DNA of 41,858 nt from Verrucomicrobiota bacterium (GCA_016931415.1 JAFGEW010000034.1:1-41858), one strand, 5' to 3'; positions 25,811 through 33,805 are shown, counted from the first letter of the stretch. Numbers and translations: made by a program. The notes: generated by a model not told the origin, from the letters alone.

Positions 25811-26246
25811 CACGCTTCTCGAACAGCAGATGCGTATCGGTTTCACCCGTGCGCGCGAAGCCGAGTCGTTCGAAGAACGCCTGGGCCCGAGCGTTGACCT
25901 TCAGCACCCGAAGGCGGATGGGCACCCCGAGTTGACGCGCCTCTTCCATGACGAGCGCCATGCATCGGCGGCCGATGCCCTTGTGCTGGTGCTCGGGCAA
26001 GAGAAAGATCTGATTCACCGCGATGCAGTCAGAAGTCGTGACCACGGCCATGACTCCGACGTCCGTTCCGGCCACGTTGACGATCCGAACATCCTGCGAC
26101 TCGAATCGCTGCTCATGGAGCCGCCGCTGCTCCTCTTCATCCCAGCCCCAGACCTTCTCCACGTACTCCCGGAACGCCGCTTTCTTCACGCGGTAGGCGA
26201 ACTCGCCATCATCCGGGCGCGCCTCTCTCAACGTGATGCGGTCCAT
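25797..26246 (-). CDS. GNAT-family N-acetyltransferase
   Basis: The 149-aa GNAT protein opens ITLREARPDDGEFAYRVKKAAF and has VNQIFLLPEHQHKGIGRRCM, with the QHKGIG acetyl-CoA loop. It ends LRVLKVNARAQAFFERLGF then GETDTHLLFEK, typical of RimI-like small acetyltransferases. ATG 26246 is chosen; the upstream extension to 26354 is Arg-rich and not family-like. It is the first gene of the minus-strand accessory string, about 120 bp from a strong stem-loop. Confidence 0.88.
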   Translation of the reverse strand: MDRITLREARPDDGEFAYRVKKAAFREYVEKVWGWDEEEQRRLHEQRFESQDVRIVNVAGTDVGVMAVVTTSDCIAVNQIFLLPEHQHKGIGRRCMALVMEEARQLGVPIRLRVLKVNARAQAFFERLGFARTGETDTHLLFEKRDERP

Positions 26247-26369
26247 AGGCTCACAACAGGAGCTGAATGGTCGTCGGGGAAACCGGCGTTCGTGTCGTCC
26301 CCTCGTCGGTGCGCGGACTGACACTGCTCCCAGCATAGAGAATGGGCGCGGCACTGTCCAGATAGAGTC

Positions 26370-26401
26370 GGCCCCGCGGCGGCCGAAGCCGCCGCGGGGC
26401 C
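26370..26401. terminator. Very stable 14-bp stem-loop downstream of citrate synthase
   Basis: GGCCCCGCGGCGGC (26370-26383) pairs perfectly with 26388-26401 around a CGAA tetraloop. It lies past the citrate synthase stop and before the next minus-strand gene. No T-run follows on either strand, so it is a strong hairpin with possible terminator or mRNA-end-protecting role rather than a textbook intrinsic terminator. Confidence 0.6.
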
Positions 26402-26432
26402 ATGTTCCTCCCTATCCCGACAGCCGCAGGCG

Positions 26433-26530
26433 CGACGCTCTGCGTCGGCGGACAACGCTGGGCATCGCCGGGCGATGCGGGGCAACGCCTTGGCCGTTCC
26501 TTCGGAACGGCGCTGTTGCGGTGCAACAGC
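26433..26530. repeat. Cluster of four small perfect hairpins
   Basis: Four perfect inverted repeats with 3-nt loops follow one another: CGACGC-TCT-GCGTCG (26433-26447), GCATCGC-CGG-GCGATGC (26462-26478), GCCGTTCC-TTC-GGAACGGC (26493-26511) and GCTGTTGC-GGT-GCAACAGC (26512-26530). The last two abut. All lie within 115 bp of the citrate synthase stop. Confidence 0.8.
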
Positions 26531-26548
26531 CGGTATAGGCGCGTTCCG

Positions 26549-27829
26549 CTAAGCCTTGGCTGCGACCTGGTTCTTGATCCAGTCGGTGGTGACGGACTTT
26601 GGCCGGGTGATCGGACTGGCGAGCGCGCGATTGACGATCATCTGCGCCAGCATGCCTTGGGCGCGGCTCACGGCGAACAGCACGGTGTAGTACTCGAACT
26701 CGGTCATCCCGTAGTGATAGAGCACCGCGCCCGAGCTGGCATCCACGTTGGGCCATGGGTCCGAGATCTTCTTGATCTCTCCCAGGATCGGCGGCACGAC
26801 CTCGAAGAGCAACGCCACGATCCTGAACACCGGGTCGTCGGGGAAGTGCTTCTTGCCGAATTCGAGGAGCCCGGTGAACCGCGGGTCGGTGGCGCGCAGC
26901 ACGGCATGGCCATAGCCGGGGATGACCTGGCCGGCGTCGACAAGGGCCTGCGTTTTCCTTGCCAGTTGTTCCTTGGTCGGCATGTCGCCAAACTCCTCCA
27001 TGAGCGCGAGCACCCATTTGAGGCAGTTCTGGTTCGCCAATCCGTGGAGCGGGCCCGCCAGGCCATTGAGGCCGGCGCTGACGGAGTAGTAGGCGTCGGA
27101 GAGCGCGCTCGCCACCGTGTGGCATGAGAACGACGAGACGTTCCCGCCCTCGTGGTCGTTGTGGAACAGCAGGTAGAGGCGTATGAGCTCGGCGAACGTC
27201 GGATCGTCGGTCACGCCGAGCATCTTCGCGCAGTTGGCGCCCCAGTCGAGGCCCGGAGTGTGCGCGATGCGCGGTCCCTTCTTGTAGCGCAGGCGGTAGA
27301 CGCCGGCGGCCAGCTCGGGCAACCGGGCGAGCAGGGTCAGCGCGTCCTCGAGCACGGGCTGCCAGTACTCGCTTTTCCGGATGCCCTCGGCATAGGCCTT
27401 GGCGAAGACGCTCTCGCGTTGCATGACCAGGATACCCGTGTCGAACATACACATCGGGTGCGAGTCCTCGGGCATCGCCTCGAGCACCTTCCAGACGTAG
27501 TCGGGCACGCCCGCGCGCTTATCGAAGTCGTCTTGGAGCGCTTGAACCGCGTCCTTGTCGGGCCTCTCTCCGGTCAGCAGCAGGAAGAATCCTTCCTCGG
27601 GCGTCAGATCCTGGATCTCGAGCAACGGATAGTCGCGGATGATAAGACCTTCCTGGGGATCGACGAACGAGGTGTCGCATACGAGCCCCTTGACTCCCCG
27701 CATGCCGCCGTAGGCCTGTTTGACCGTGACCTCGGAGATCACCCGGTGGCCGTCGGTCTTGACCAGTTCCTTGATCTCATCACGCAGGGCGGGGATTTGG
27801 CGCGCAAGGATCTCCTGCAGAGTTGCCAT
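26549..27829 (-). CDS. gltA: Citrate synthase, eukaryotic (Si) type
   Basis: This enzyme condenses oxaloacetate and acetyl-CoA to citrate. Catalytic residues are His262 (AGPLHGLANQ), His308 (PGYGHAVLR) and Asp363 (PNVDASSGAVLYHYG); FHNDHEGGNVSSFSCH (222-237) supports the substrate site. The sequence resembles mitochondrial citrate synthases (YGGMRGVKGLVCDTS, DPQEGLIIRDYPL) rather than the hexameric E. coli type, and the 426-aa length agrees. GGAGG precedes the ATG. It follows the ferredoxin oxidoreductase genes in the same direction after 182 bp, placing citrate and 2-oxoglutarate steps together. Confidence 0.96.
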   Translation of the reverse strand: MATLQEILARQIPALRDEIKELVKTDGHRVISEVTVKQAYGGMRGVKGLVCDTSFVDPQEGLIIRDYPLLEIQDLTPEEGFFLLLTGERPDKDAVQALQDDFDKRAGVPDYVWKVLEAMPEDSHPMCMFDTGILVMQRESVFAKAYAEGIRKSEYWQPVLEDALTLLARLPELAAGVYRLRYKKGPRIAHTPGLDWGANCAKMLGVTDDPTFAELIRLYLLFHNDHEGGNVSSFSCHTVASALSDAYYSVSAGLNGLAGPLHGLANQNCLKWVLALMEEFGDMPTKEQLARKTQALVDAGQVIPGYGHAVLRATDPRFTGLLEFGKKHFPDDPVFRIVALLFEVVPPILGEIKKISDPWPNVDASSGAVLYHYGMTEFEYYTVLFAVSRAQGMLAQMIVNRALASPITRPKSVTTDWIKNQVAAKA

Positions 27830-28011
27830 AACCTCGTCCTCCTTCGTGGCGGGGTATCCATCGGGTTGTTCTCGTCACGGGCTCTGCGCACAGAGATGGT
27901 CCGGCTTCGGCACGGATGCTGCGGCTGCAGGTGGATGTCCGTCATGACGGGGCGTCGTTCCGACAGAGCCGCCATGCCCGGCGGCGCGTCGTGTCTGACG
28001 GTTCTTGAAGC

Positions 28012-29520
28012 CTATCTCGGGCGCCGACCCGACTCGAGGCCGCGGGCTGCCTTGATTCCTTCGTTGAACGCGCTGGTATTGAGCTCGGCGGTGCCTTTCG
28101 GCGCCGCATCGAGCACAGCGGCACGCAACGCCGCCTCACTCACCACGGGTGATAGCACGGAGAGGGCTCCCAGAGCGACAACATTCGCCGTGACTTGGCG
28201 GCCCACCACGTTGCGGGCGATCTCGGTGAGCGGCAGCGCGCAGGCGCCCTCGGTGGGGCACTCGGTCACGTAGAGCGAATCGACCAGCAGCGTGCCGCCC
28301 GGCTTCAGATGCGGCGCGTAGCGGTTGCACGCCTCCTGCGTCATGCAGAGCATGAGGTCGAACTCGTCAGCCTCGGGGTAGACGATGGGCCGGTCGTGGA
28401 CGATGACGTCGGATTTGCTCGCGCCGCCGCGGGCCTCAGGGCCGTAGCTCTGGGTCTGTGCGGCGAACCGGCCGTCGTAGACCGAGGCGGCGCGGCCATA
28501 GATGACGCCGGCGAGGATCAGGCCCTGGCCGCCGCTGCCGCTGAGGCGCACGGCGACCGGCTCGGCCATCGGCGCAGGCTTCGGCACCTCGACAGGGGCG
28601 GGGGGCGTCCCCGTCTCGGCCTCGGCGTTGCGGGCGCGCTCGATGATCTGGTTGTAGAGTGTGACGTAGTCGGGGCGCGGTTCGCTGTGGAGCACGCCGA
28701 CGCAGAAGGCGCCCTCGGGGCGTTCGGCGGGTTCGGTGCTGTCCCACTTCTTCTTCTCGACGGCATGGTCCTTGAGCCAGCGGATCAGGTCGATCGGATT
28801 GCGCAGCTTGTTGCGGCGTCCGTAAGTGGTGTGGCAGTTCGACATCACCTCGACGACCGAGAAGCCCGGGTTCTGGACGGCCTCCTTGACGTACTGGGTG
28901 ATCTTCGTGGCGTGGTACGCCGTGGTGCGGGCGACGTACGAGGCGCCGGCGGCGGTGACAAGGCGGCTGACGTCGAACGGCGGCTCGATGCCGCCATAGG
29001 GGGCCGTCGAGGCCTTGGAGCCCACGGGCGTCGTGGGCGAGTACTGCCCGCCCGTCATGCCGTAGATGTAGTTGTTGACCACGATAGCGTTGAGGTCGAT
29101 GTTGCGCCGCGCCGCGTGGATGAGGTGATTGCCGCCGATGGCCGTCGCGTCCCCGTCGCCCATGACGACGAAAACGGTGAGCTCGGGGTTGGCGAGCTTA
29201 ATGCCCGTGGCCGCCGGGATGGCGCGGCCATGGGTAACGTGCAGTGTGTTGAAGTCCAGATAGGTCGGCATCCGGCCCGTACAGCCGATGCCGGCGACGA
29301 ACATCACGTTGTCTTTCTCGAGGCCGAGCTCGTCGACTGCGCGCACGATGGCGCCCTGGATGATGCCGAGCCCGCAGCCCGGGCACCACACCGTCGGCAG
29401 CTTCTTGAACGGGCGCAGGTACTGGCGCGTCGAGGCGAGGACGTCGGCGGTGTTGCCTAACGCATCGGTGAGGCCGGGGGCATCGTCGTGTTGTTTGGGA
29501 TTACCGGTGACCGGGCCCAT
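28012..29520 (-). CDS. korB: 2-oxoacid:ferredoxin oxidoreductase, beta-gamma fusion
   Basis: The 502-aa protein joins two subunits. Residues 1-295 are the thiamine-diphosphate beta subunit: CPGCG with Cys46/Cys49, GIGCTGR with Cys80, MGDGDA (120-125) and NNYIYGMTGGQYSPT (149-163). These bind TPP and an Fe-S cluster. After a Pro/Ala linker (about 300-320), residues 322 onward are the gamma subunit: LSGSGGQG (326-333), SYGPEARGGASKSDV and LLVDSLY. The set resembles 2-oxoglutarate:ferredoxin oxidoreductase, but pyruvate or branched-chain acids are not excluded. ATG 29520 has GGGGAG about 10 nt upstream; GTG 29529 overlaps the alpha stop by 4 bp and is an alternative. Confidence 0.92.
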   Translation of the reverse strand: MGPVTGNPKQHDDAPGLTDALGNTADVLASTRQYLRPFKKLPTVWCPGCGLGIIQGAIVRAVDELGLEKDNVMFVAGIGCTGRMPTYLDFNTLHVTHGRAIPAATGIKLANPELTVFVVMGDGDATAIGGNHLIHAARRNIDLNAIVVNNYIYGMTGGQYSPTTPVGSKASTAPYGGIEPPFDVSRLVTAAGASYVARTTAYHATKITQYVKEAVQNPGFSVVEVMSNCHTTYGRRNKLRNPIDLIRWLKDHAVEKKKWDSTEPAERPEGAFCVGVLHSEPRPDYVTLYNQIIERARNAEAETGTPPAPVEVPKPAPMAEPVAVRLSGSGGQGLILAGVIYGRAASVYDGRFAAQTQSYGPEARGGASKSDVIVHDRPIVYPEADEFDLMLCMTQEACNRYAPHLKPGGTLLVDSLYVTECPTEGACALPLTEIARNVVGRQVTANVVALGALSVLSPVVSEAALRAAVLDAAPKGTAELNTSAFNEGIKAARGLESGRRPR

Positions 29521-29525
29521 GGCGC

Positions 29526-30812
29526 TCACGCTCCCCCATTGACGCCGAGAAGTGCGCGGGCCTTCTCGACGATCTCGTGCGGCGCCCACAGTTCGCTGGT
29601 CACCTTGGTCATTGAGTGCACGCGGGCATGGCCCGAAGCGGCGCGTTCGACCTCGCGCACCATCTGGCCCATGTTGAGCTCCGGTACGATGAGGTGCTTG
29701 GCCTGCGCGGCGGCTTCGCGGATCACGGCGGTCGGGAACGGCCAGAGGATGACGAGCCGGATCATGCCGAGCTTGAGGCCCTCGGCGCGGGCCAAGTCTA
29801 CGGCACCCTTGGCGGCGCGCGCCGACGAGCCGTACGCGACCAGCGCGATCTCGGCGTCGTCCATCTTGTAGTGTTCGACAAGCCGCAGCTCGGCGATGTC
29901 CTCGCTGATCTTGCGCGCGTGGCGGCGCAGCAGCTCGTCAATCTCCTCAAAAGCTTCGGTCGGGAAGCCCGTGCGGTTGTGCGTCAGCCCGGTGGCGTGG
30001 TAGCGGTAGCCGGTGCCGTAGGCGGCGAACGGCGGCACGTCGCCGAACCGGTCGTCGAACGGCAAATACTCGCCGGGGGGCACGCTCGGGGCCGTGCGCT
30101 CGAAGAGCGCGATCGCCTCGGGCGGCGGGATCTCGATCTTCTCGCGCATGTGGCCGGTGGCCTCCTCGAGCAGCAGCACCACCGGCGTGCGGTACTTCTC
30201 GGCGAGATTGAAGGACGTGATCGTCAGATCGAACGCGTCCTGGACCGAAGCGGCGGTGAGCACGATGATCGGGTAATCGCCGTGGCTGCCCCAGCGCGCC
30301 TGCATCACGTCGGCCTGGTGCGTCTTGGTCGGCAGCCCGGTCGAGGGACCGCCGCGCTGGACGTTGACGATGACGCACGGGGCCTCGAGCATGGCGGCCA
30401 GCCCGATGTTCTCGACCATGAGCGAGAAGCCCGGCCCGCTGGTGGCCGTCATGCTCTTGGCGCCCGCCATCGAGGCGCCGATGATGGCCGCCATCGAGGC
30501 GATCTCGTCTTCCATCTGGATAAAGCGGCCGCCGCGCTTGGGCAGCTCTTCGGAGATGATCTCGGCAATCTCGGTCGAGGGCGTGATCGGGTAGCCGGCG
30601 AAAAACCGAAGCCCGGCGGCTAACGCGCCACGGGCACAGGCCGCATTGCCCTGAACGAATATAGACGTGCTCTCTGCGGACCTTTGGCCCGCCGACTCCC
30701 GTTGTGCGGCTGTCTCCGTGGCATTCCCGCCGGCGTCGAACCGGCGGCCTCTGTCCTGTGTTGGGTCAGGAGCCGGCGGCTTTCTTCGCCTTCGGCTCGA
30801 GGAGGATGGCAT
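29526..30812 (-). CDS. korA: 2-oxoacid:ferredoxin oxidoreductase, alpha subunit
   Basis: The alpha subunit is clear from about residue 50: QGNAACARGALAAGLRFF, GYPITPSTEIAE, MEDEIASMAAIIGASMAGAK, TATSGPGFSLMVEN, PSTGLPTKTHQADV and the C-terminal PELNMGQMVREVE. There is no N-terminal gamma domain; that part is fused to beta downstream. The only ATG/GTG/TTG start in frame is 30812, which overlaps the ferredoxin gene by 47 bp and adds about 50 Arg/Ser-rich residues not expected in the family. A non-standard start (ATA or ATT near 30660) or translation coupling are the alternatives. Confidence 0.9.
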   Translation of the reverse strand: MPSSSSRRRRKPPAPDPTQDRGRRFDAGGNATETAAQRESAGQRSAESTSIFVQGNAACARGALAAGLRFFAGYPITPSTEIAEIISEELPKRGGRFIQMEDEIASMAAIIGASMAGAKSMTATSGPGFSLMVENIGLAAMLEAPCVIVNVQRGGPSTGLPTKTHQADVMQARWGSHGDYPIIVLTAASVQDAFDLTITSFNLAEKYRTPVVLLLEEATGHMREKIEIPPPEAIALFERTAPSVPPGEYLPFDDRFGDVPPFAAYGTGYRYHATGLTHNRTGFPTEAFEEIDELLRRHARKISEDIAELRLVEHYKMDDAEIALVAYGSSARAAKGAVDLARAEGLKLGMIRLVILWPFPTAVIREAAAQAKHLIVPELNMGQMVREVERAASGHARVHSMTKVTSELWAPHEIVEKARALLGVNGGA

Positions 30813-31047
30813 AGTCGGGGCAGTGCAGCGCGCAGATGTTGCACTGGATGCAGGCCTCGGGCGATTTGACGTAGACGCGCCCGGTCGGCTGCACGTCGAA
30901 GACGCTCTTGGGGCAGAGCTCGAAGCAGAGTTGGCAGCGCTTGCACCACGGCTCGTAGATGTCCACCGGGTGTGTGCGCATGTCGGCCAGACTCGGGAAC
31001 CGCTGCATCACGGGCATGCCCGGCGAGGTGTCCTGCCGCTTCGACAC
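30766..31047 (-). CDS. korD: 2x[4Fe-4S] ferredoxin subunit of the oxidoreductase
   Basis: This 93-aa ferredoxin has two complete cluster motifs: Cys35, 38, 41, 45 (CKRCQLCFELCP) and Cys66, 69, 72, 76 (CIQCNICALHCP). It is the delta-type subunit that carries electrons from the TPP/Fe-S core. AGGAGG lies 4 nt before the GTG start at 31047. It heads the order ferredoxin, alpha, beta-gamma, citrate synthase and is served by the promoter at 31093-31120. Confidence 0.93.
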   Translation of the reverse strand: MSKRQDTSPGMPVMQRFPSLADMRTHPVDIYEPWCKRCQLCFELCPKSVFDVQPTGRVYVKSPEACIQCNICALHCPDYAILLEPKAKKAAGS

Positions 31048-31092
31048 CGCTCCTCCTGTTGACCTGTTGTTCTCGGCGCCGTTTGGTTACGC

Positions 31093-31120
31093 AGTATAGC
31101 ACGCAATGAACCTGCGCCAA
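31093..31120 (-). promoter_or_regulatory. Extended -10 promoter of the ferredoxin oxidoreductase operon
   Basis: On the minus strand TTGGCG (31120-31115), a 16-bp spacer and TATACT (31098-31093) form a sigma-70-type promoter. TGC directly precedes the -10 box, giving an extended -10. The leader to the ferredoxin start would be about 40 nt. Confidence 0.55.
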
Positions 31121-31204
31121 CCTTTTTCGTTGAAAACGGTCCATCAAGACCCAAACATGGCGTCGAGATCGACCGGGTCCGATAACCCCGGAGGCGGAGA
31201 CACG

Positions 31205-32878
31205 ATGGCGACACGACGACGCGCCGAACGCACCGGCCCGCGCGACAAGCGCCGGCTGCGGCGTACCATCCAACTCGTGGTGCTTGCGCTGTTCCTTGTC
31301 GTGCTCGTCAACGCGAGCACGCCGATGAAGTTCCCCCTGCCGGTCGACACCTTCCTCCAGCTCTCGCCGCTCAACGCACTGGTGAGCAGCGTCGCTGGAC
31401 GAGGCCTTGTGCACGCCTGGTGGCTGGGGCTGATCGTGCTGGCGCTCACGCTCCCGCTGGGACGCTACTTCTGCGGCTGGGTGTGCCCACTGGGAACCAC
31501 GCTCGACATCACCGACCGCCTCTTCCGGCGCGCGCGCCGCCGACAGCGTCGCGAGCTGGGCCGCAACCTGCATCACGGCAAGTACCTCGTGCTTGGTGTG
31601 CTCATTGCCCTGGCGGTGTTCTCGGTCAACCTGGCGGGCTGGTTCGACCCGTTGAGCTGGGTGACACGCTTCTACGGGCTGGTGGTCCACCCGGGCGCCT
31701 ACTGGCTTGCGCGGTTCCTGGGCGTCACGAGATCGGGATTCCTGGAACGATACCTGTTTCATCCGCAGTTGGAGCCGGGCACGTTCGCGCAGCCGCACTT
31801 CGAGTATGCGGCGACCATCGCCTTGGTGTTCGTCGGCATCGTGCTGCTCGGGCTGATGCGCAGGCGGTTCTACTGCCGGGCAATCTGCCCGCTCGGGGCA
31901 CTGTTCGCCGTCTGCACGAGGATCAGCCCGTTGCGGCGCAAAGTCAGCGATGCGTGCACCGAATGCGGGCGGTGCGTGACCGACTGTAAGATGGGCGCAA
32001 TCGGCCCGACCGGCAAAGGCACGCGCCACGGCGAGTGCATTCTGTGTCTCGACTGCGAGGCTGTCTGCCCGACCGCGGCGATCGCGTTCGATCCGGCGTA
32101 CGTCAAGCGAAAGCAGATGGCGCTCGTTTCAGAGGCGTTGCCGACGGATTTCTCGCGCCGCGAGCTGCTTGCGGCCCTCGTCGGCGGTGTCGCGGCGGCG
32201 CCGTTGTTCCGGCTCGCGTTTGCCGCCGAGGAGCCGTCGACGGGCGAGGGCATGCCGGCCAACGACCCGGCGGCGCGCGTGATTCGTCCGCCGGGCGCCG
32301 TGAGCGAACGGGCGTTCCTGGCCGCGTGTGTGCGCTGTGGCGCGTGCATGAAGGTCTGCCCCATCAACGCCATCCAGCCGGTGCTCTTTCAGCAGGGCCT
32401 CGAGTCGGTGTGGACGCCCACGATCGTGCCGCGTATCGGCTACTGCCAGTACCAGGGCGACTGCCGGTTGTGCATCCAGGCGTGCCCGACGCGCGCGCTC
32501 GGCGAGCTGACCGCCGAGGAGAAGAAACGCTTCGTCCTCGGCAAGGCACGCGTCGACCGCAATAAGTGCATCCCCTGGCGGGCGTGGTCCATCCACGGCG
32601 ACGCGGAGCATTGGAGCGATGCGTACAACTGCGGCGTGTGCGAGGAGCACTGCCCGTCGCGGTCCGCCGCGGACGGCGGCAAAGCGATCCGCTACGATGA
32701 CGTGCTTGGGCCCGAGGGCCACGTGTTCCGCCGCGTCTACGTCGAGCCGGAGGTCTGCGTCGGCTGCGGCCACTGCGAGCACGTCTGTCCCGTCGAGGGC
32801 GAGGCCGCCATCCGCGTCGCCCGCACCGCCCAGCGCGGGCCATCGCCGAAAATCTCGGGCGACGTGCAAGCCATGTAG
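31205..32878 (+). CDS. NapH-like membrane Fe-S protein fused to a Tat-type polyferredoxin
   Basis: The 557-aa protein combines two modules. The N-terminal membrane module (about four or five helices, 21-220) has the NapH/YccM motifs FCGWVCPLG (89-97) and YCRAICPLG (223-231), then two 4Fe-4S motifs (Cys251/254/257/261; Cys278/281/284/288). At 317-341 lies a twin-arginine-like sequence FSRRELLAALVGGVA. Behind it is a NapG/MauM-like ferredoxin domain with at least three further Cys motifs (CVRCGACMKVCP, CRLCIQACP, CVGCGHCEHVCP). It probably moves electrons across or along the membrane. GGAG lies 6 nt before ATG 31205. It diverges from the ferredoxin oxidoreductase operon. Confidence 0.88.
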   Translation: MATRRRAERTGPRDKRRLRRTIQLVVLALFLVVLVNASTPMKFPLPVDTFLQLSPLNALVSSVAGRGLVHAWWLGLIVLALTLPLGRYFCGWVCPLGTTLDITDRLFRRARRRQRRELGRNLHHGKYLVLGVLIALAVFSVNLAGWFDPLSWVTRFYGLVVHPGAYWLARFLGVTRSGFLERYLFHPQLEPGTFAQPHFEYAATIALVFVGIVLLGLMRRRFYCRAICPLGALFAVCTRISPLRRKVSDACTECGRCVTDCKMGAIGPTGKGTRHGECILCLDCEAVCPTAAIAFDPAYVKRKQMALVSEALPTDFSRRELLAALVGGVAAAPLFRLAFAAEEPSTGEGMPANDPAARVIRPPGAVSERAFLAACVRCGACMKVCPINAIQPVLFQQGLESVWTPTIVPRIGYCQYQGDCRLCIQACPTRALGELTAEEKKRFVLGKARVDRNKCIPWRAWSIHGDAEHWSDAYNCGVCEEHCPSRSAADGGKAIRYDDVLGPEGHVFRRVYVEPEVCVGCGHCEHVCPVEGEAAIRVARTAQRGPSPKISGDVQAM

Positions 32879-32928
32879 CACCAGTACGCGCGGCGGGGCC
32901 CGCAGTTGGGCCTTCAGCAGTGCCGTTC

Positions 32929-33513
32929 TCAACCCAATGCCGGAGCCTTGACGACGACAATGGGACGAGTCTGTCCAACCTCAACGCCCGCGGGGACTTC
33001 GCCCGTCGACCTGAAGTGCCTCAAGACGAGGCGTTTGTCAACCTGGAGGCTTCGAAATGCGTCGGGGACGCGGTCCTTGTCCACGACTCGCACTGAGGCC
33101 TGCGGCTGGCCAATGCTGACTCTGAAGCTGCCAACGGTTCGTTTGGTGTTGACGCCGAGCATCGCGGCAAGCGTGTCCTTGGCCGACCGGAGCGTGGCGG
33201 ACAACTGGTCGATCTCACGCTGGACGCCCGCAATCCGTGTCACGAGGTCCTGCAGAACCGGCTCGCTGGAGCTCAGTTGCGTCAGCTCTCCGCTCAGCAC
33301 GCCGATCATATCGCGCATCCTGGCGGCATGCGCGTTGCCGGCATGTGGGAGGCGCGTCTCGAGGAAGCATCGCATCGCCTGCAGGACCGTCGGATCCGGC
33401 GCGCTGCCGATCAAGCTGTTCAGCGACGGGCGCCATTCTTCGTCGGGCAGCTTGAGTACGGCTCGCAGTCGTGCAACCGACTCGTCGTTGAGCAAGAAGC
33501 TGTCAGCCGTCAT
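32929..33513 (-). CDS. Gp157-like (siphophage) family protein
   Basis: The 194-aa protein has a helical N-terminal half with a probable coiled coil (about 80-115, VLQDLVTRIAGVQREIDQL). Its C-terminal half has the pattern of siphovirus Gp157: RTVGSFRVSIGQPQASVRVV, then VPDAFRSLQVDKRLVLRHF and GEVPAGVEVGQTRPIVV. Gp157 genes are found in phages and linked to phage resistance in Streptococcus. No other phage gene is seen here. GGAGG lies 10 nt before ATG 33513. It ends close to the NapH fusion and stands alone on this strand. Confidence 0.65.
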   Translation of the reverse strand: MTADSFLLNDESVARLRAVLKLPDEEWRPSLNSLIGSAPDPTVLQAMRCFLETRLPHAGNAHAARMRDMIGVLSGELTQLSSSEPVLQDLVTRIAGVQREIDQLSATLRSAKDTLAAMLGVNTKRTVGSFRVSIGQPQASVRVVDKDRVPDAFRSLQVDKRLVLRHFRSTGEVPAGVEVGQTRPIVVVKAPALG

Positions 33514-33730
33514 CTTTCAGGAACCTCCACCTCGTTTCGCCCTGCCACGCATCATACAACACGTTGCAGCCATCGCAAGGCCTGCATAGGAGGTGGATGG
33601 GTGATCGGAGTAAGCCAAGGTCGCCAGTGGGAGCGAGCGATGCTTGTGCTACCTCGCGGAGGCTCCGGGGGTGTGCTTCACGGCAATCTGGGATCTCACG
33701 TTTCTGTCGTATGTCTGCCCGGCGTCTGCG

Positions 33731-33805
33731 CCTTGACGCCGCAGCGAGCATGTGAGACATGACAGGGCAGAGACTAACACATTGGCGCGGCTGGGAGAGA
33801 CGCCT
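33731..33805 (+). promoter_or_regulatory. Leader of module A with conserved CCTTGAC-N18-GACAT
   Basis: CCTTGAC (33731-33737) and GACAT (33756-33760) are 18 nt apart, and the GTG start follows exactly 75 nt after the first base. GGCGCGGCTGGGAGA near the end contains the ribosome site. The same spacing and blocks recur in modules B and C. The rest of the 33514-33805 gap shows no gene. Confidence 0.7.

Noticed and set aside
30727-30760. tRNA T-arm-like sequence (GCCGG-TTCGACG-CCGGC on the minus strand)
   Set aside because: No matching acceptor 5' strand, anticodon arm or D arm exists upstream. The T-loop ends in G instead of a pyrimidine. It is a simple palindrome between the ferredoxin and alpha-subunit genes.
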